Notes: generated by a model not told the origin, from the sequence alone. Shown: positions 7,568 to 15,570, numbered from the stretch's first letter. The stretch: 33,627 nucleotides of DNA from an uncultured Collinsella sp. (GCA_900548265.1 URKG01000023.1:1-33627), one strand, 5' to 3'. Made by a program: numbers and translations.

Positions 7568-8032
7568 ATGGCGGATAACGAAGCGCTGTTTACGCCTGAG
7601 CTGGTGTTTTTTGATTGGGAGTGTGCGACGCCGGATGAAGTGTTTGCGCAACTCGAGGACGAGCTTGCCCCGCGCGGCTACATTGCGCCCGGTTGGTTCG
7701 ACGCCGTCCGCACGCGCGAGGACGCCTATCCCACGGGTCTCGCTATGCCGGCGGCAAACATCGCCATTCCACATACCGATCCGGGATTTGTGGCCAAGCC
7801 CTATATCGCGGTGGTAAAGCCCGCCGCACCCGTGACGTTTAACGCGATGGCGGGCATGGGCGCCCCGGTGCCGGCGCAGATCATCATCAACCTGGGCATT
7901 GCCGAGCCGGGCGGTCAGGTCGAGGCCCTGCAAGCGCTTATGAATATCTTTATGGACGCCGACGCTGCAGCCGATGTACTCGGCCAAACCACGCCCCAAG
8001 GCATGGTCGACGCCATCCGTCGCCACTTTTAA
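7568..8032 (+). CDS. PTS EIIA component, fructose/mannitol/galactitol type
   Basis: This 154-residue protein of the PTS_EIIA_2 family accepts phosphate from HPr and passes it to an EIIB domain during sugar uptake. His69 in NIAIPHTDP is the phosphorylated residue. The surrounding layout (YPTGLAMPAANIAIPH and IIINLGIAEPGGQVE) is closest to the galactitol-type GatA. ATG 7568 is preceded by GAGAGG at 7555-7560. No EIIB or EIIC gene is adjacent, so it is an orphan EIIA. It either serves a PTS encoded elsewhere or has a regulatory role. It is flanked on both sides by GGGGAC-type palindromes. Confidence 0.85.
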   Translation: MADNEALFTPELVFFDWECATPDEVFAQLEDELAPRGYIAPGWFDAVRTREDAYPTGLAMPAANIAIPHTDPGFVAKPYIAVVKPAAPVTFNAMAGMGAPVPAQIIINLGIAEPGGQVEALQALMNIFMDADAAADVLGQTTPQGMVDAIRRHF

Positions 8033-8042
8033 GGTCGGCACT

Positions 8043-8151
8043 GGGGGACTGTCCCTAACCGCCGGCAGAAAAGGAGCGCCCTGGCATTAACCTGCCAGAC
8101 TTGTCCCCTTTGCACCAAAATGGTGCAGATTAACCTGTCCCCCATGCACCA
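8043..8151. repeat. Composite of GGGGACA palindromes
   Basis: TGGTGCA (8121-8127) and TGCACCA (8145-8151) are arms around a 17-nt segment. On the minus strand that segment reads GGGGGACAGGTTAATC. A further TGCACCA at 8111-8117, the hairpin CTGGCA-ttaacc-TGCCAG (8081-8098) and the small palindrome GGGACTGTCCC (8045-8055) look like partial copies of the same element type. This fills the gap between the EIIA gene and the foldase gene. Confidence 0.65.
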
Positions 8152-8218
8152 GGTGTGCCGCGGGGGCTGCGTTGTGACACAATGGCGTTTGTTCGATTCG
8201 TGATGCGAAAGGCCAAAC

Positions 8219-9442
8219 ATGGCAAACAAGAAAAAGAACCCCGAGGCCGCGCCGACGCCCGAGCAGCGGTCCCGCGCCGCCTCCAGCTCTCGTAAGAAGC
8301 AGCGCAAGACCTATGTGTCCAAGACCGTCAAGATTGTCCTGGTGGTCATCGGCGTGCTGGCGATGCTGCTTTCCGTCTCGGCCATGGCGTGCTCCGGCCT
8401 GATGTCGCAGACCGAAAGTGCCAGCTCGGGCTATAAGCTTACTGGTGGCGTGGCTGCTACCATCAACGGCACCAACCTCACCGAGGACACCGTGACCAAG
8501 CAGATCATGAGCATGCGCACGTCCTACGGCTACACCAAGGACAAGGACTGGGCACAGTACCTGGTCGACAACGACCTCACACCCAAGAAGTACCGCAAGC
8601 AGCTCATCGACTCCTACGCGCAGCAGATTCTGCTTCAGCAGGCGCAGAAGGAAAACGGCGTGACGGTGTCGGACAAGGAGGTCGAGAAGGCTTGGAAGGA
8701 CGCGTGCAAGAGCGCGGGCGGCGCCAAGACCTTTAAGAAGACGCTTAAGACCTACGGCTACACCGAGGACACCTACAAGGATTCGCTCAAGGAGAGCCTG
8801 GCGCAGCAGAAGCTCAAGGATGCCGTGGCACCCACCAGCAAGCCCAAGGACAGCGAGATTGTCGATTACATCAATGAGAACCTGTCCAACTACAACGATG
8901 CCCGTCGTTCGTCGAATATCCTGATCAAGGTCGATTCCGACGCATCCGACGAGGACAAGGCTGCCGCCAAGGCCAAGGCGCAGGAGTGCCTGGACAAGAT
9001 CAACTCCGGCGAGCTGAGCTTTGAGGATGCCGTGGAGCAGTATTCCGACGACACCGGCTCCAAGGAGAAGAAGGGCGATGTAGGCTGGGACAAGCTCACC
9101 ACCTTCGTCGACAGCTACCAGGCGGCGCTCGAGGGACTCAACAAGGGCGATGTGAGCGGCGTCGTCGAGTCGACCTATGGTTATCACATCATCAAGTGCA
9201 CCGACTACTTCCATGTCGATAATCAGGTCGATGACATTAAGCAGGTGCCCAAGGACATCAAGAAGTACGTCTCCAACGTGGTGAAGACACAGGCGGCAAG
9301 CACCGCGTACAGCGAGTGGCTGGAGCAGTACAAGAAGGACGCCGACATCACCGTTAACTCCATGCCCAAGGACGTGCCGTACAACGTCAGCCTGAAGGGC
9401 GTCACCAAGAGTTCGACCGACGATTCGTCGACGACTAAGTAA
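8219..9442 (+). CDS. Membrane-anchored peptidyl-prolyl isomerase (PrsA/SurA-like foldase)
   Basis: This is an extracytoplasmic foldase that assists folding of exported proteins. Residues 1-37 are a highly basic cytoplasmic tail, and a single hydrophobic segment spans 38-57. Cys58 follows in the context SAMAC, a poor but possible lipobox. A SurA_N-like helical region covers about 75-225, with the strand-helix pattern ATINGTNLTEDTV typical of PrsA starts. A parvulin (PpiC) domain covers about 232-330 and ends in YGYHIIKCTDYF. The C-terminal part is charged and Lys-rich. The product is 407 residues. ATG 8219 follows GAAAGG at 8207-8212. The wall-directed sortase and surface protein in this window are plausible clients, but that is inference. 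A short palindrome, TTGTG-a-CACAA (8172-8182), lies upstream. Confidence 0.88.
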   Translation: MANKKKNPEAAPTPEQRSRAASSSRKKQRKTYVSKTVKIVLVVIGVLAMLLSVSAMACSGLMSQTESASSGYKLTGGVAATINGTNLTEDTVTKQIMSMRTSYGYTKDKDWAQYLVDNDLTPKKYRKQLIDSYAQQILLQQAQKENGVTVSDKEVEKAWKDACKSAGGAKTFKKTLKTYGYTEDTYKDSLKESLAQQKLKDAVAPTSKPKDSEIVDYINENLSNYNDARRSSNILIKVDSDASDEDKAAAKAKAQECLDKINSGELSFEDAVEQYSDDTGSKEKKGDVGWDKLTTFVDSYQAALEGLNKGDVSGVVESTYGYHIIKCTDYFHVDNQVDDIKQVPKDIKKYVSNVVKTQAASTAYSEWLEQYKKDADITVNSMPKDVPYNVSLKGVTKSSTDDSSTTK

Positions 9443-9447
9443 TCATG

Positions 9448-9473
9448 GGGCGGCGCTCGTGTGAGTGCCGCCC
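9448..9473 (+). other. GC-rich hairpin between foldase and yqeY
   Basis: GGGCGGCGCTC (9448-9458) pairs with GAGTGCCGCCC (9463-9473) across a GTGT loop. No U-run follows, so it is not a typical intrinsic terminator. It may stabilise or process mRNA, or terminate weakly, before the yqeY ribosome binding site. Confidence 0.55.
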
Positions 9474-9496
9474 GCACTATTGAGGAGGATTTGCAG

Positions 9497-9940
9497 ATGA
9501 CCAACGAAGAGCTGCAGAAGGAAATGATCGCGGCCATGAAGGCTAAGGACAAGGTTCGCCTGTCTATCATTCGTCAGGTTAAGGCCGAGGTGAAGAACAT
9601 CGAGGTCAACGAGCGTCGTGATGTGACCGAGGAAGACGTCAACAGCATGATCAAGCGTCTGATTAAGCAGACGAGCGAGACGCTGGAGATGTCTATCAAG
9701 GCCGGTACCGACCAGGAGCGTACCGACAACCTGACCGAGCAGGTCAAGATTCTGGAGAGCCTGCTGCCCACGCAGGTTTCGGGCGAGGAGCTCGAGGCCC
9801 TGATCGAGCAGGTTATCGCCGAGCTGGGCGCCACGTCCAAGAAGCAGATGGGCCAGGTTATGGGCGCACTCGGCAAGGCCACCGGCGGCAACTTCGATAA
9901 GCCGGCCGCGGCAAAGATCGTCGGAGCCAAACTCGCGTAA
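9497..9940 (+). CDS. yqeY: GatB/YqeY domain protein
   Basis: This 147-residue protein is the normal length for YqeY. The family resembles the C-terminal tRNA-binding tail domain of the amidotransferase subunit GatB, and its own function is not firmly known. The N-terminal helical half (KDKVRLSIIRQVKAEVKN) and the C-terminal KKQMGQVMGAL segment are diagnostic. I choose ATG 9497 rather than the upstream GTG at 9461, because GAGGAGG at 9482-9488 is ideally spaced and the product then begins as family members do. It follows the foldase by 54 nt and ends at a good terminator. Confidence 0.93.
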   Translation: MTNEELQKEMIAAMKAKDKVRLSIIRQVKAEVKNIEVNERRDVTEEDVNSMIKRLIKQTSETLEMSIKAGTDQERTDNLTEQVKILESLLPTQVSGEELEALIEQVIAELGATSKKQMGQVMGALGKATGGNFDKPAAAKIVGAKLA

Positions 9941-9970
9941 GGGGCCGAGCGGTACATAGTTGATGTTGAG

Positions 9971-10001
9971 GGGGCGTGACCATTGCGGTCGCGCCCCTTT
10001 T
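9971..10001 (+). terminator. Rho-independent terminator of yqeY
   Basis: GGGGCGTGACC (9971-9981) pairs with GGTCGCGCCCC (9987-9997) over 11 bp with one G-U pair and a 5-nt loop, followed by TTTT. Confidence 0.88.
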
Positions 10002-10013
10002 GCTGGGCTGGGC

Positions 10014-10082
10014 ACTCATCGGGGACAGACTTAAATGAGTACCCAATGAGCAGGTACTCATTTAAGCCTGTCCCCAATGAGT
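10014..10082. repeat. Double GGGGACAG palindrome, 30-bp stem
   Basis: Arms 10014-10043 and 10053-10082 pair over 30 bp with two mismatches and a 9-nt loop. Each arm is itself a unit: ACTCAT arm, core GGGGACAGACTTAA (the right unit carries the complement of GGGGACAGGCTTAA), ATGAGT arm. The two units are inverted relative to each other. It lies just downstream of the yqeY terminator. Confidence 0.9.
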
Positions 10083-10146
10083 GGGTTAAAGGTTGCGGGT
10101 TCTTTACGGGAATGTAGTGTGGGCTGCGAAAATGCGGTTCTTTCCG

Positions 10147-10152
10147 TACAAT
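10147..10152 (+). promoter_or_regulatory. Putative -10 box of the amino-acid ABC operon
   Basis: TACAAT at 10147-10152 lies 36 nt before the ATPase start. The -35 position 17 nt upstream reads CTGCGA, a weak match. Confidence 0.4.
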
Positions 10153-10187
10153 AGTTCAACTCGTGTAAACGCAGGAAAGGGACATTC

Positions 10188-10919
10188 ATGGCAGACATGA
10201 TCGAGATCAAGCATCTCAACAAGTACTTTGGCGACCTGCATGTGCTCAAAGATATCAATCTCACCGTCAAGCGCGGCGAGAAGCTCGTAATGATCGGGCC
10301 TTCCGGCTCGGGTAAGTCGACGCTCATCCGTTGTGTCGATTATCTTGAGGAACCCACGTCGGGCGAGGTCGTCATCGACGGTACGCCGCTCACCAAAAAG
10401 AATCACCTGGAGATGGCTCGCAAGTATAGCTCCATGGTGTTTCAGCAGTTCAACCTGTATCCCAACATGACGGTGCTGGGTAATCTGACGCTCGCGCCCA
10501 TCAAGCTGCAAAAGAAGAGCAAGGAGGAGGCGACCGAGATCGCCATCGCCGCGCTCAAGCGCGTCGGCATGGCGCATAAGGCCGGCGAGTATCCGCAGAA
10601 TCTCTCGGGTGGTCAGCAACAGCGCATCGCCATCGCCCGTGCCTTGTGCACCAAGCAGCCCATCATTCTGTTTGATGAGCCGACCTCGGCGCTCGACCCC
10701 GAGATGGTCCAGGAGGTTCTGGACGTTATGATTGAGCTCGCGCAGGAGGACATCACCATGATCTGCGTGACGCACGAGATGGGCTTTGCGCGCCAGGTGG
10801 CCGACCGCGTCATCTTTATGGAGGACGGCCGCATTCTGGAGGAGGGCACGCCCGAGCACTTCTTCGACAACCCCGAGAACCCGCGCTGCCGCGAGTTTCT
10901 GTCCAAGATTCTGCACTAG
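10188..10919 (+). CDS. Polar amino-acid ABC transporter ATP-binding protein (GlnQ type)
   Basis: This is the cytoplasmic ATPase of an amino-acid uptake system. In 243 residues it shows Walker A GPSGSGKST (37-45), the Q-loop FQQFNLYPNMT, the ABC signature LSGGQQQR (139-146), Walker B ILFDEPTSALDP with Asp163 and Glu164, and the H-loop in VTHEM. These features and the length match the GlnQ/HisP/ArtP subfamily closely. A GGAAAGG site precedes ATG 10188. It is the first gene of a four-gene operon with a binding lipoprotein 8 nt downstream and two permeases. Substrate could be glutamine, glutamate, cystine or another polar amino acid; the sequence alone does not decide. Confidence 0.95.
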   Translation: MADMIEIKHLNKYFGDLHVLKDINLTVKRGEKLVMIGPSGSGKSTLIRCVDYLEEPTSGEVVIDGTPLTKKNHLEMARKYSSMVFQQFNLYPNMTVLGNLTLAPIKLQKKSKEEATEIAIAALKRVGMAHKAGEYPQNLSGGQQQRIAIARALCTKQPIILFDEPTSALDPEMVQEVLDVMIELAQEDITMICVTHEMGFARQVADRVIFMEDGRILEEGTPEHFFDNPENPRCREFLSKILH

Positions 10920-10927
10920 GCGCGGTG

Positions 10928-11803
10928 ATGGACATGACGGATATGACGAGGGCGGCCGTGTCGCGCCGTCGCTTTTTGCAGCTGGCTGGCGCCGGCATGC
11001 TTGCGCTGACGGGGACCGCGCTTACCGGTTGCACCAACTCCGCCAGCGGCGAGGGTTCCGACAAGGGGTCCAAGCTTGCGGCCATCAAGTCGCGTGGCCA
11101 TCTGAATGCCGGCGTTAAGAAGGACGTTCCCGGCTATGGCTATTACGACACCGCCAAGGGCCGCTTTGAGGGCATGGAAGTCGATTTGTGCTACCAGATC
11201 GCCGCTGCCGTCTTTGGCGTGAGCTACAAGGAGGCCCGCGCCCAGGAGCTTGTCGAGTTTACCGACGTAACTCCCAAGACGCGCGGCCCGCTGATCGATA
11301 ACGGCCAACTTGACGTGGTCGCGGCGACCTACACCATCACCGACGAGCGTAAGAAGAGCTGGGATTTCTCGACGCCGTACCGCACCGACTACGTGGGACT
11401 CATGGTCAAGAAGCGTTCGGGCTTTACCTCGATTGAGGATTTGGATGGCAAGGTCATCGGCGTGAGCCAGGGCGCCACCACGCAGAGCCTGATCGAGCAG
11501 ATGATCAAGGACAACGGCTTTAGCTGCAAGCCCGAGTTTAGGGCCTTTAGCGGCTACCCCATCATCAAGAGTTCGCTCGACGCCGGCAATATCGACGTCT
11601 TTGCCATGGACCGCTCCACGCTGGCCGGTTACATGAACGAGACCGTTGAGCTGTTGCAGCCCGAGGTCAAGTTTGGCGAGCAGGGCTACGGCGTGGCGAC
11701 CAAGAAGGGCTGCGACCTTTCCGCCGTGGTCGATCAGGTGATTTGCGATCGCCTGGCCGATGGCTGGCTCGACCAAGAGGTTAAGACCTGGGGTCTTGTA
11801 TAG
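10928..11803 (+). CDS. Amino-acid ABC transporter substrate-binding lipoprotein (Tat-type signal)
   Basis: This is the extracellular solute-binding subunit of family 3 (SBP_bac_3). The N-terminus has a twin-arginine type motif, SRRRFLQLAG, then a hydrophobic stretch ending in a lipobox, LTGC, so the mature protein is probably lipid-anchored at its cysteine. Typical family segments follow: GRFEGMEVDLCYQIA, the YTITDERKKSWDFSTPY ligand-binding block and the GVSQGATTQSLIEQM hinge region. The start is uncertain: GTG 10925, ATG 10928, ATG 10934 and ATG 10943 are all in frame and no strong ribosome binding site is visible. Translation is probably coupled to the ATPase gene, whose stop is 8 nt away. 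A Tat-type leader for this family is somewhat unusual but occurs in actinobacteria. Confidence 0.92.
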   Translation: MDMTDMTRAAVSRRRFLQLAGAGMLALTGTALTGCTNSASGEGSDKGSKLAAIKSRGHLNAGVKKDVPGYGYYDTAKGRFEGMEVDLCYQIAAAVFGVSYKEARAQELVEFTDVTPKTRGPLIDNGQLDVVAATYTITDERKKSWDFSTPYRTDYVGLMVKKRSGFTSIEDLDGKVIGVSQGATTQSLIEQMIKDNGFSCKPEFRAFSGYPIIKSSLDAGNIDVFAMDRSTLAGYMNETVELLQPEVKFGEQGYGVATKKGCDLSAVVDQVICDRLADGWLDQEVKTWGLV

Positions 11804-11828
11804 GCGCATCGTCCAAGGAAGGAATTAA

Positions 11829-12575
11829 ATGCTCGAAGGATTATTTGACGCCGACCGTTGGTCGACGACATTTCAAAACATGGGGCCCTTCTGGGAGGGC
11901 TTTGGCGTGACGCTGCAGGTGGTCGTTGCCGGTCTGCTGCTGTCGCTGGTGCTGGGCACGCTGCTGGGCGTGTTCTCTACCACTCGTTCGCGCGTGCTGC
12001 GCGCCATAAGCCGCGTATACGTGGAGTTTTACCAGAACACCCCGTTGCCCGTGCAGGTGCTCTTTATGTACATGGCCGGTCCGCAGTTTTTGCAGGCCAT
12101 GACTGGTGCCGATCAGCCGGTGCGCATCGCGCCGTTCGTGCTGGGCTTCTTGGGCGTGGGTCTGTATCACGCGGCCTACATCTCGGAGGTCATCCGCACT
12201 GGTATCGAGGCGGTTCCGCGCGGTCAGATGGAGGCGGCCCAGAGCCAGGGCTTCACCCGTGCGCAGGCGTACTGGTACATCGTGCTGCCCCAGACGTTCA
12301 AGATCATTCTGCCGCCGCTGTGTAACCAGGCGCTCAACCTGGTCAAGAACACGTCGGTGCTGGCGCTCGTGGCCGGCGGCGACCTTATGTACCGTTCCGA
12401 CAACTTTGTGAGTCTGTACGGTTACCTGCAGGGATACATCGTCTGCTGCCTTATGTACTTCATCATTTGCTTTCCGCTCGCCATGCTGGTGCAGTGGCTC
12501 GAGCGCCGCTCCAAGGAGCGTCCGCGCGGCGTGAGCCTGGCCGAGCTGGGGCTCGACAACGTAGAGGAGGCCTAG
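11829..12575 (+). CDS. Amino-acid ABC transporter permease 1
   Basis: This is a membrane subunit of the HisM/GlnP family with about five predicted helices in 248 residues. The cytoplasmic EAA loop that docks on the ATPase is clear: EVIRTGIEAVPRGQMEAAQS followed by GFTRAQAYWYIVLPQ. The segment YQNTPLPVQVLFMY is the usual conserved N(T)P block. ATG 11829 follows AGGAAGG. It is expected to form a heterodimer with the next gene's product. Confidence 0.95.
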   Translation: MLEGLFDADRWSTTFQNMGPFWEGFGVTLQVVVAGLLLSLVLGTLLGVFSTTRSRVLRAISRVYVEFYQNTPLPVQVLFMYMAGPQFLQAMTGADQPVRIAPFVLGFLGVGLYHAAYISEVIRTGIEAVPRGQMEAAQSQGFTRAQAYWYIVLPQTFKIILPPLCNQALNLVKNTSVLALVAGGDLMYRSDNFVSLYGYLQGYIVCCLMYFIICFPLAMLVQWLERRSKERPRGVSLAELGLDNVEEA

Positions 12576-12578
12576 CGC

Positions 12579-13217
12579 ATGGAAATCTTCAACGCGACCA
12601 ACCTGCTCTACATCTGGGGCGGCTTTGTTAAGACGATCGAGATCTCGGCGCTGTCGATCTTTTTCTCGCTCATCTTTGGTACGGTGCTGGCGCTCGTTAA
12701 AAGCTATGCGCCCCGCCCGTTCCGTATTTTGGTGAGCGCCTATATCGAGCTGTTCCGTTGCACGCCGAACCTGCTGTGGATTCTGTTTATCTACTTTACG
12801 GTGCAGGGTTTGGACATTGTGATTTCGACCATCGCCTTTACGCTGTTTACCAGCGCTGTTATGGCCGAGATTGTGCGTGGCGGCCTCAACTCGATTCCGC
12901 GCGGCCAGTTTGAGGCGGCGCAGAGCCAAGGCTTCGGCTTCTTTGCCACCATGCGCTACATCATTCTGCCGCAGACGTTTAAGACAATCATTCCGGCGCT
13001 GTTTAGCCAGTGCACGACCGTCATCAAGGACAGCTCGTATCTTTCGGGCATTAACGTGGCCGAGCTCATGTACACGGCAAACGTCGTGATGGCCCACGCG
13101 ATCGACCTGTCGCAGGTGCTTATGCTCTACGGCCTGGTGTTTGCGATGTACTTTGTGCTCAACTTTGGCATCTCGTTGCTGGTGAGGGCGTATCAGCGCC
13201 ACATCGTAGCCGCATAG
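12579..13217 (+). CDS. Amino-acid ABC transporter permease 2
   Basis: This is the second permease of the HisQ/GlnP family, 212 residues. It has the parallel motifs ELFRCTPNLLWILFIYF and the EAA loop EIVRGGLNSIPRGQFEAAQS, GFGFFATMRYIILPQ. It starts 3 nt after the previous stop, with its GAGGAGG site (12565-12571) inside the upstream coding sequence, so translation is coupled. The operon order ATPase, binding protein, permease, permease is complete. A large imperfect palindrome follows at 13224-13318 and may end the transcript. Confidence 0.95.
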   Translation: MEIFNATNLLYIWGGFVKTIEISALSIFFSLIFGTVLALVKSYAPRPFRILVSAYIELFRCTPNLLWILFIYFTVQGLDIVISTIAFTLFTSAVMAEIVRGGLNSIPRGQFEAAQSQGFGFFATMRYIILPQTFKTIIPALFSQCTTVIKDSSYLSGINVAELMYTANVVMAHAIDLSQVLMLYGLVFAMYFVLNFGISLLVRAYQRHIVAA

Positions 13218-13223
13218 TTCTGC

Positions 13224-13318
13224 TTCCCCAAGCATGGCACCTTGCCCCTCAATCGTCGCTTGCGTACATTTAGTACGCGGCGCTCCTCTTTCGGGGCAAT
13301 CTGCCGCACTTGGGAAAC
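13224..13318. repeat. Large nested imperfect palindrome (about 95 nt)
   Basis: Successive complementary blocks nest around a central loop: TTCCCCAAG with CTTGGGAA, GGCA with TGCC, TGCCCC with GGGGCA, and GCGTAC (13262-13267) with GTACGC (13273-13278) around ATTTA. It lies just after the amino-acid ABC operon. It lacks a clean U-run, so it is either a folded RNA 3' end or a dispersed palindromic element. Confidence 0.7.
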
Positions 13319-13388
13319 CAGGACGGTCGTAAGTGACAAAATGGGAATCAGGAATCGCCTATTTCTCATTTGTTAGAAAGGAATCGCG

Positions 13389-14012
13389 ATGAGCGATCTG
13401 GAGAACAAGAAGAATCCTGTGGTCATTACCATCGCGCGCGACTTTGGCGCCGAGGGCCACGAGATTGGTCGCATGCTTGCCAACGAGCTGGGGATTCCAC
13501 TGTACGATAACGAGCTGCTGGTGCGTGCGTCGCTGCGCGCGGGCGAGTCGCTCGACAAGATGGCCGCCTACGACGAGCGCCTGGCCGTGGAGAACATGGC
13601 GTTTCTGCCCGACCGCTACGATGCGCGTTCGTACTCGGACAAGTTGTTCCAAAAGATGAGCCAGGTGATTTTGGATCTGGGCGAGACCGAGAGCTGCATT
13701 ATCGAAGGCCGCCTGTCCGACTACCTGCTGCGTAACAACCCCAACCACATTGCCGTGCTGGTGACCGCTCCCTTTGAGGACCGCGTCGAGATCGTGCGCA
13801 AAAAGCGCGGCCTTAACAAAAAGAAGGGCGCCAAGCTGGTCAAGCAGCAGCAGAAGGCGCGCGAGGCGTTCTATAAGCGCTACAGCGCCGGAAAGTGGAA
13901 GATGACGAGCGGCAAGGATATCGTTGTCAACCGCGCCAAGTTGGGACGCGAAGGCTGTAAAGACGTCATCGCCGCTGCCTACCGCTACAAAGCGGCGCAG
14001 CTCGAAGGCTAG
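13389..14012 (+). CDS. Cytidylate-kinase-like family protein
   Basis: This 207-residue P-loop protein of the Cytidylate_kin2 family is commonly annotated cytidylate kinase-like. The N-terminal strand and loop VVITIARDFGAEGHEIGR replace the classical GxxGxGKS Walker A, as is normal for this family. Further landmarks are YDNELLVRAS, the IIEGRLSDYLLR segment and VTAPFEDRVEIV. The Lys-rich region about 138-157 (KKRGLNKKKGAKLVKQQQKA) corresponds to the mobile lid. True nucleotide substrate is unproven. ATG 13389 follows GAAAGGAA at 13376-13383. It stands alone after the ABC operon and ends at a combined hairpin-terminator. Confidence 0.85.
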   Translation: MSDLENKKNPVVITIARDFGAEGHEIGRMLANELGIPLYDNELLVRASLRAGESLDKMAAYDERLAVENMAFLPDRYDARSYSDKLFQKMSQVILDLGETESCIIEGRLSDYLLRNNPNHIAVLVTAPFEDRVEIVRKKRGLNKKKGAKLVKQQQKAREAFYKRYSAGKWKMTSGKDIVVNRAKLGREGCKDVIAAAYRYKAAQLEG

Positions 14013-14018
14013 CCGATT

Positions 14019-14059
14019 AAAAACCACCACAAGGGGACAGGCACCTTGTGGTGGTTTTT
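14019..14059. terminator. GGGGACAGG palindrome acting as bidirectional terminator
   Basis: A perfect 16-bp stem, AAAAACCACCACAAGG (14019-14034) with CCTTGTGGTGGTTTTT (14044-14059), has the loop GGACAGGCA. Terminal A- and T-runs make it a terminator in both directions for the convergent kinase-like and luxR genes. The core AGGGGACAGGCACCT is the same as at 15643-15656 and, inverted, at 17951-17965, so this is also a member of the GGGGAC element family. Confidence 0.9.
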
Positions 14060-14062
14060 GTT

Positions 14063-15466
14063 TTAGGCTGAGGGAAAGGCTTTGGTGAGACCGGCGCGCG
14101 TTTGCGTGTCGGTCTTTTTGTAGATGGAGCTCAGGTGGTGCTGTACCATGCGCATCGAGATACCGAGCTCCTCGGCGATCTGTTTGAGCGGGCGTTCGTC
14201 CTGGGTTACGGCCATGAGCACGTCGACTTCGCGCGGGGTGAGAGCGTGGTTGGCGATGAAGGCCTTGCGCTGCTCCTCGATACTCGGCACAGCGAGCGCC
14301 TCCTCGGCAAACTGTTGATGTTTACGTTCCTGCTCGGTTTGGGGCAGGCGGAACAAGCCGGCTGCCACGAATGCCGCGCAGGCGGCGACGAGCAAAACGA
14401 GTGCACCGATCATGATGAGGGCAACGTTGCCCGAGGTCACGAGAGCAAGCGAGATGCCCGACGTGGTGAATGCGCATACATTGTTGGCGGCGCGACCCAT
14501 GCCGGCCCAAAGGGCGGGTGCATGCATGCGCGGTGCCAACTGCGTAAAGGTGGCGGTAAAGAACGTGACGAAAAAGCCCGAGCTCAGATAAAAGACGACA
14601 AGGCCCAGGTTGGGATTGGCCTCGGCCTCCACGGCCAGGATGGAAATGGTCGAGAGCACGGCGATGCCGAGCATGACAAGTCCCATGTAGCGACGCTCGG
14701 CAAGATCAAAGACGATGCCGGCGGCAAGGCCGCTTGCCGCCAAAAAGAGGCGCGGCCAGGTCTGCACGGCAATGGTGCCGTGGGCGTTGGAGAGTGTGAC
14801 CACGTTGTCGAGGGTCGAGAACAAGCAGGCAAGAATCATGACGAGCGCGATGCTCCAGCATGCCTGTTTGGCGAGGGCATGAGAGGGCTCAACAAAGGGA
14901 TTGATGGCGGGGCTGGAGCTCTCGGCAGCCTTTTGGGGAACGACGCTGAGGGCGGAGATGGCGATCGTCGCTGTGCCAAGGACGATGAGCTCTGCGATAC
15001 CGCCGCAATTGAGCAGGTTGACGGCGAACTGCATCAGGATGCCCGCGGCATAGGCCGCTCCCGCACCGGTGGCGAGCTTGGGATCATCCTGAAATGCCAA
15101 CGAAAAGGCGTGGTGAGTGGCGGCGCCCAGCAGGCCGAGTCCAAAGAACGCCACGCACCCCAGAATCTCGAGGGCAAGCGGGCCCGTGGGGGACTGGATC
15201 TGGGTCAATCCCAGGATGGCGACGGGAACAGCGGCGTTGGCGGCTGCCAATGAGTGGCCTTTGCGCTGTGCGAGCCCGAGCAGCGGCGCATATCCGATAA
15301 AGCCGAGTACACTCGCGCCCAGAATAAAGCCCTGTGCGATCACAACGCGTTCGGCACCGGCGAGCAGCCCGACGTTGACGTCGAAGCGAAACTCGGCGGC
15401 AAGGAAGGCGAAGGTAAACAGTGCGAGTGCCAGAAGCGCGTTGATTTTAGGCTTGCTCAGATTCAA
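14063..15466 (-). CDS. LuxR-family regulator with 12-helix MFS-like membrane domain
   Basis: This is a one-component membrane-bound transcription regulator. Residues 1 to about 390 contain about 12 hydrophobic helices with MFS-like spacing. The C-terminal about 65 residues are a LuxR/GerE helix-turn-helix, with LTPREVDVLMAV, LKQIAEELGISMRMVQHHLSSIYKK and a final TRAGL. This architecture is strongly characteristic of Coriobacteriia; their ligands are mostly unknown. No ATG is in frame near the N-terminus. The start is TTG at 15466, supported by AAAGGA six nt upstream on the minus strand. It is divergent from a surface-protein gene, and a 28-bp palindrome lies between them (15571-15598), a natural operator candidate. 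Confidence 0.9.
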   Translation of the reverse strand: MNLSKPKINALLALALFTFAFLAAEFRFDVNVGLLAGAERVVIAQGFILGASVLGFIGYAPLLGLAQRKGHSLAAANAAVPVAILGLTQIQSPTGPLALEILGCVAFFGLGLLGAATHHAFSLAFQDDPKLATGAGAAYAAGILMQFAVNLLNCGGIAELIVLGTATIAISALSVVPQKAAESSSPAINPFVEPSHALAKQACWSIALVMILACLFSTLDNVVTLSNAHGTIAVQTWPRLFLAASGLAAGIVFDLAERRYMGLVMLGIAVLSTISILAVEAEANPNLGLVVFYLSSGFFVTFFTATFTQLAPRMHAPALWAGMGRAANNVCAFTTSGISLALVTSGNVALIMIGALVLLVAACAAFVAAGLFRLPQTEQERKHQQFAEEALAVPSIEEQRKAFIANHALTPREVDVLMAVTQDERPLKQIAEELGISMRMVQHHLSSIYKKTDTQTRAGLTKAFPSA

Positions 15467-15510
15467 GGACAGTCCTTTGGGTGGACGGAATAGTCGTGTC
15501 CTCGATTGTA

Positions 15511-15525
15511 GCGTCCCTGGGACGC
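15511..15525. promoter_or_regulatory. Short perfect palindrome GCGTCCC-t-GGGACGC
   Basis: This 15-bp perfect palindrome lies in the divergent luxR/surface-protein intergenic region, 45 nt from the luxR start. It could be an operator or a degenerate GGGAC-type element. Confidence 0.4.
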
Positions 15526-15570
15526 GTGTGACGACAACGAAATCATATTGAATTAAACCGCAGGTAGAGG

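Noticed and set aside
11841..13235. 464-residue minus-strand ORF opposite the two permeases
   Set aside because: The plus strand encodes two conserved amino-acid permeases with EAA loops; the antisense product is His/Arg/Gln-rich without domains.
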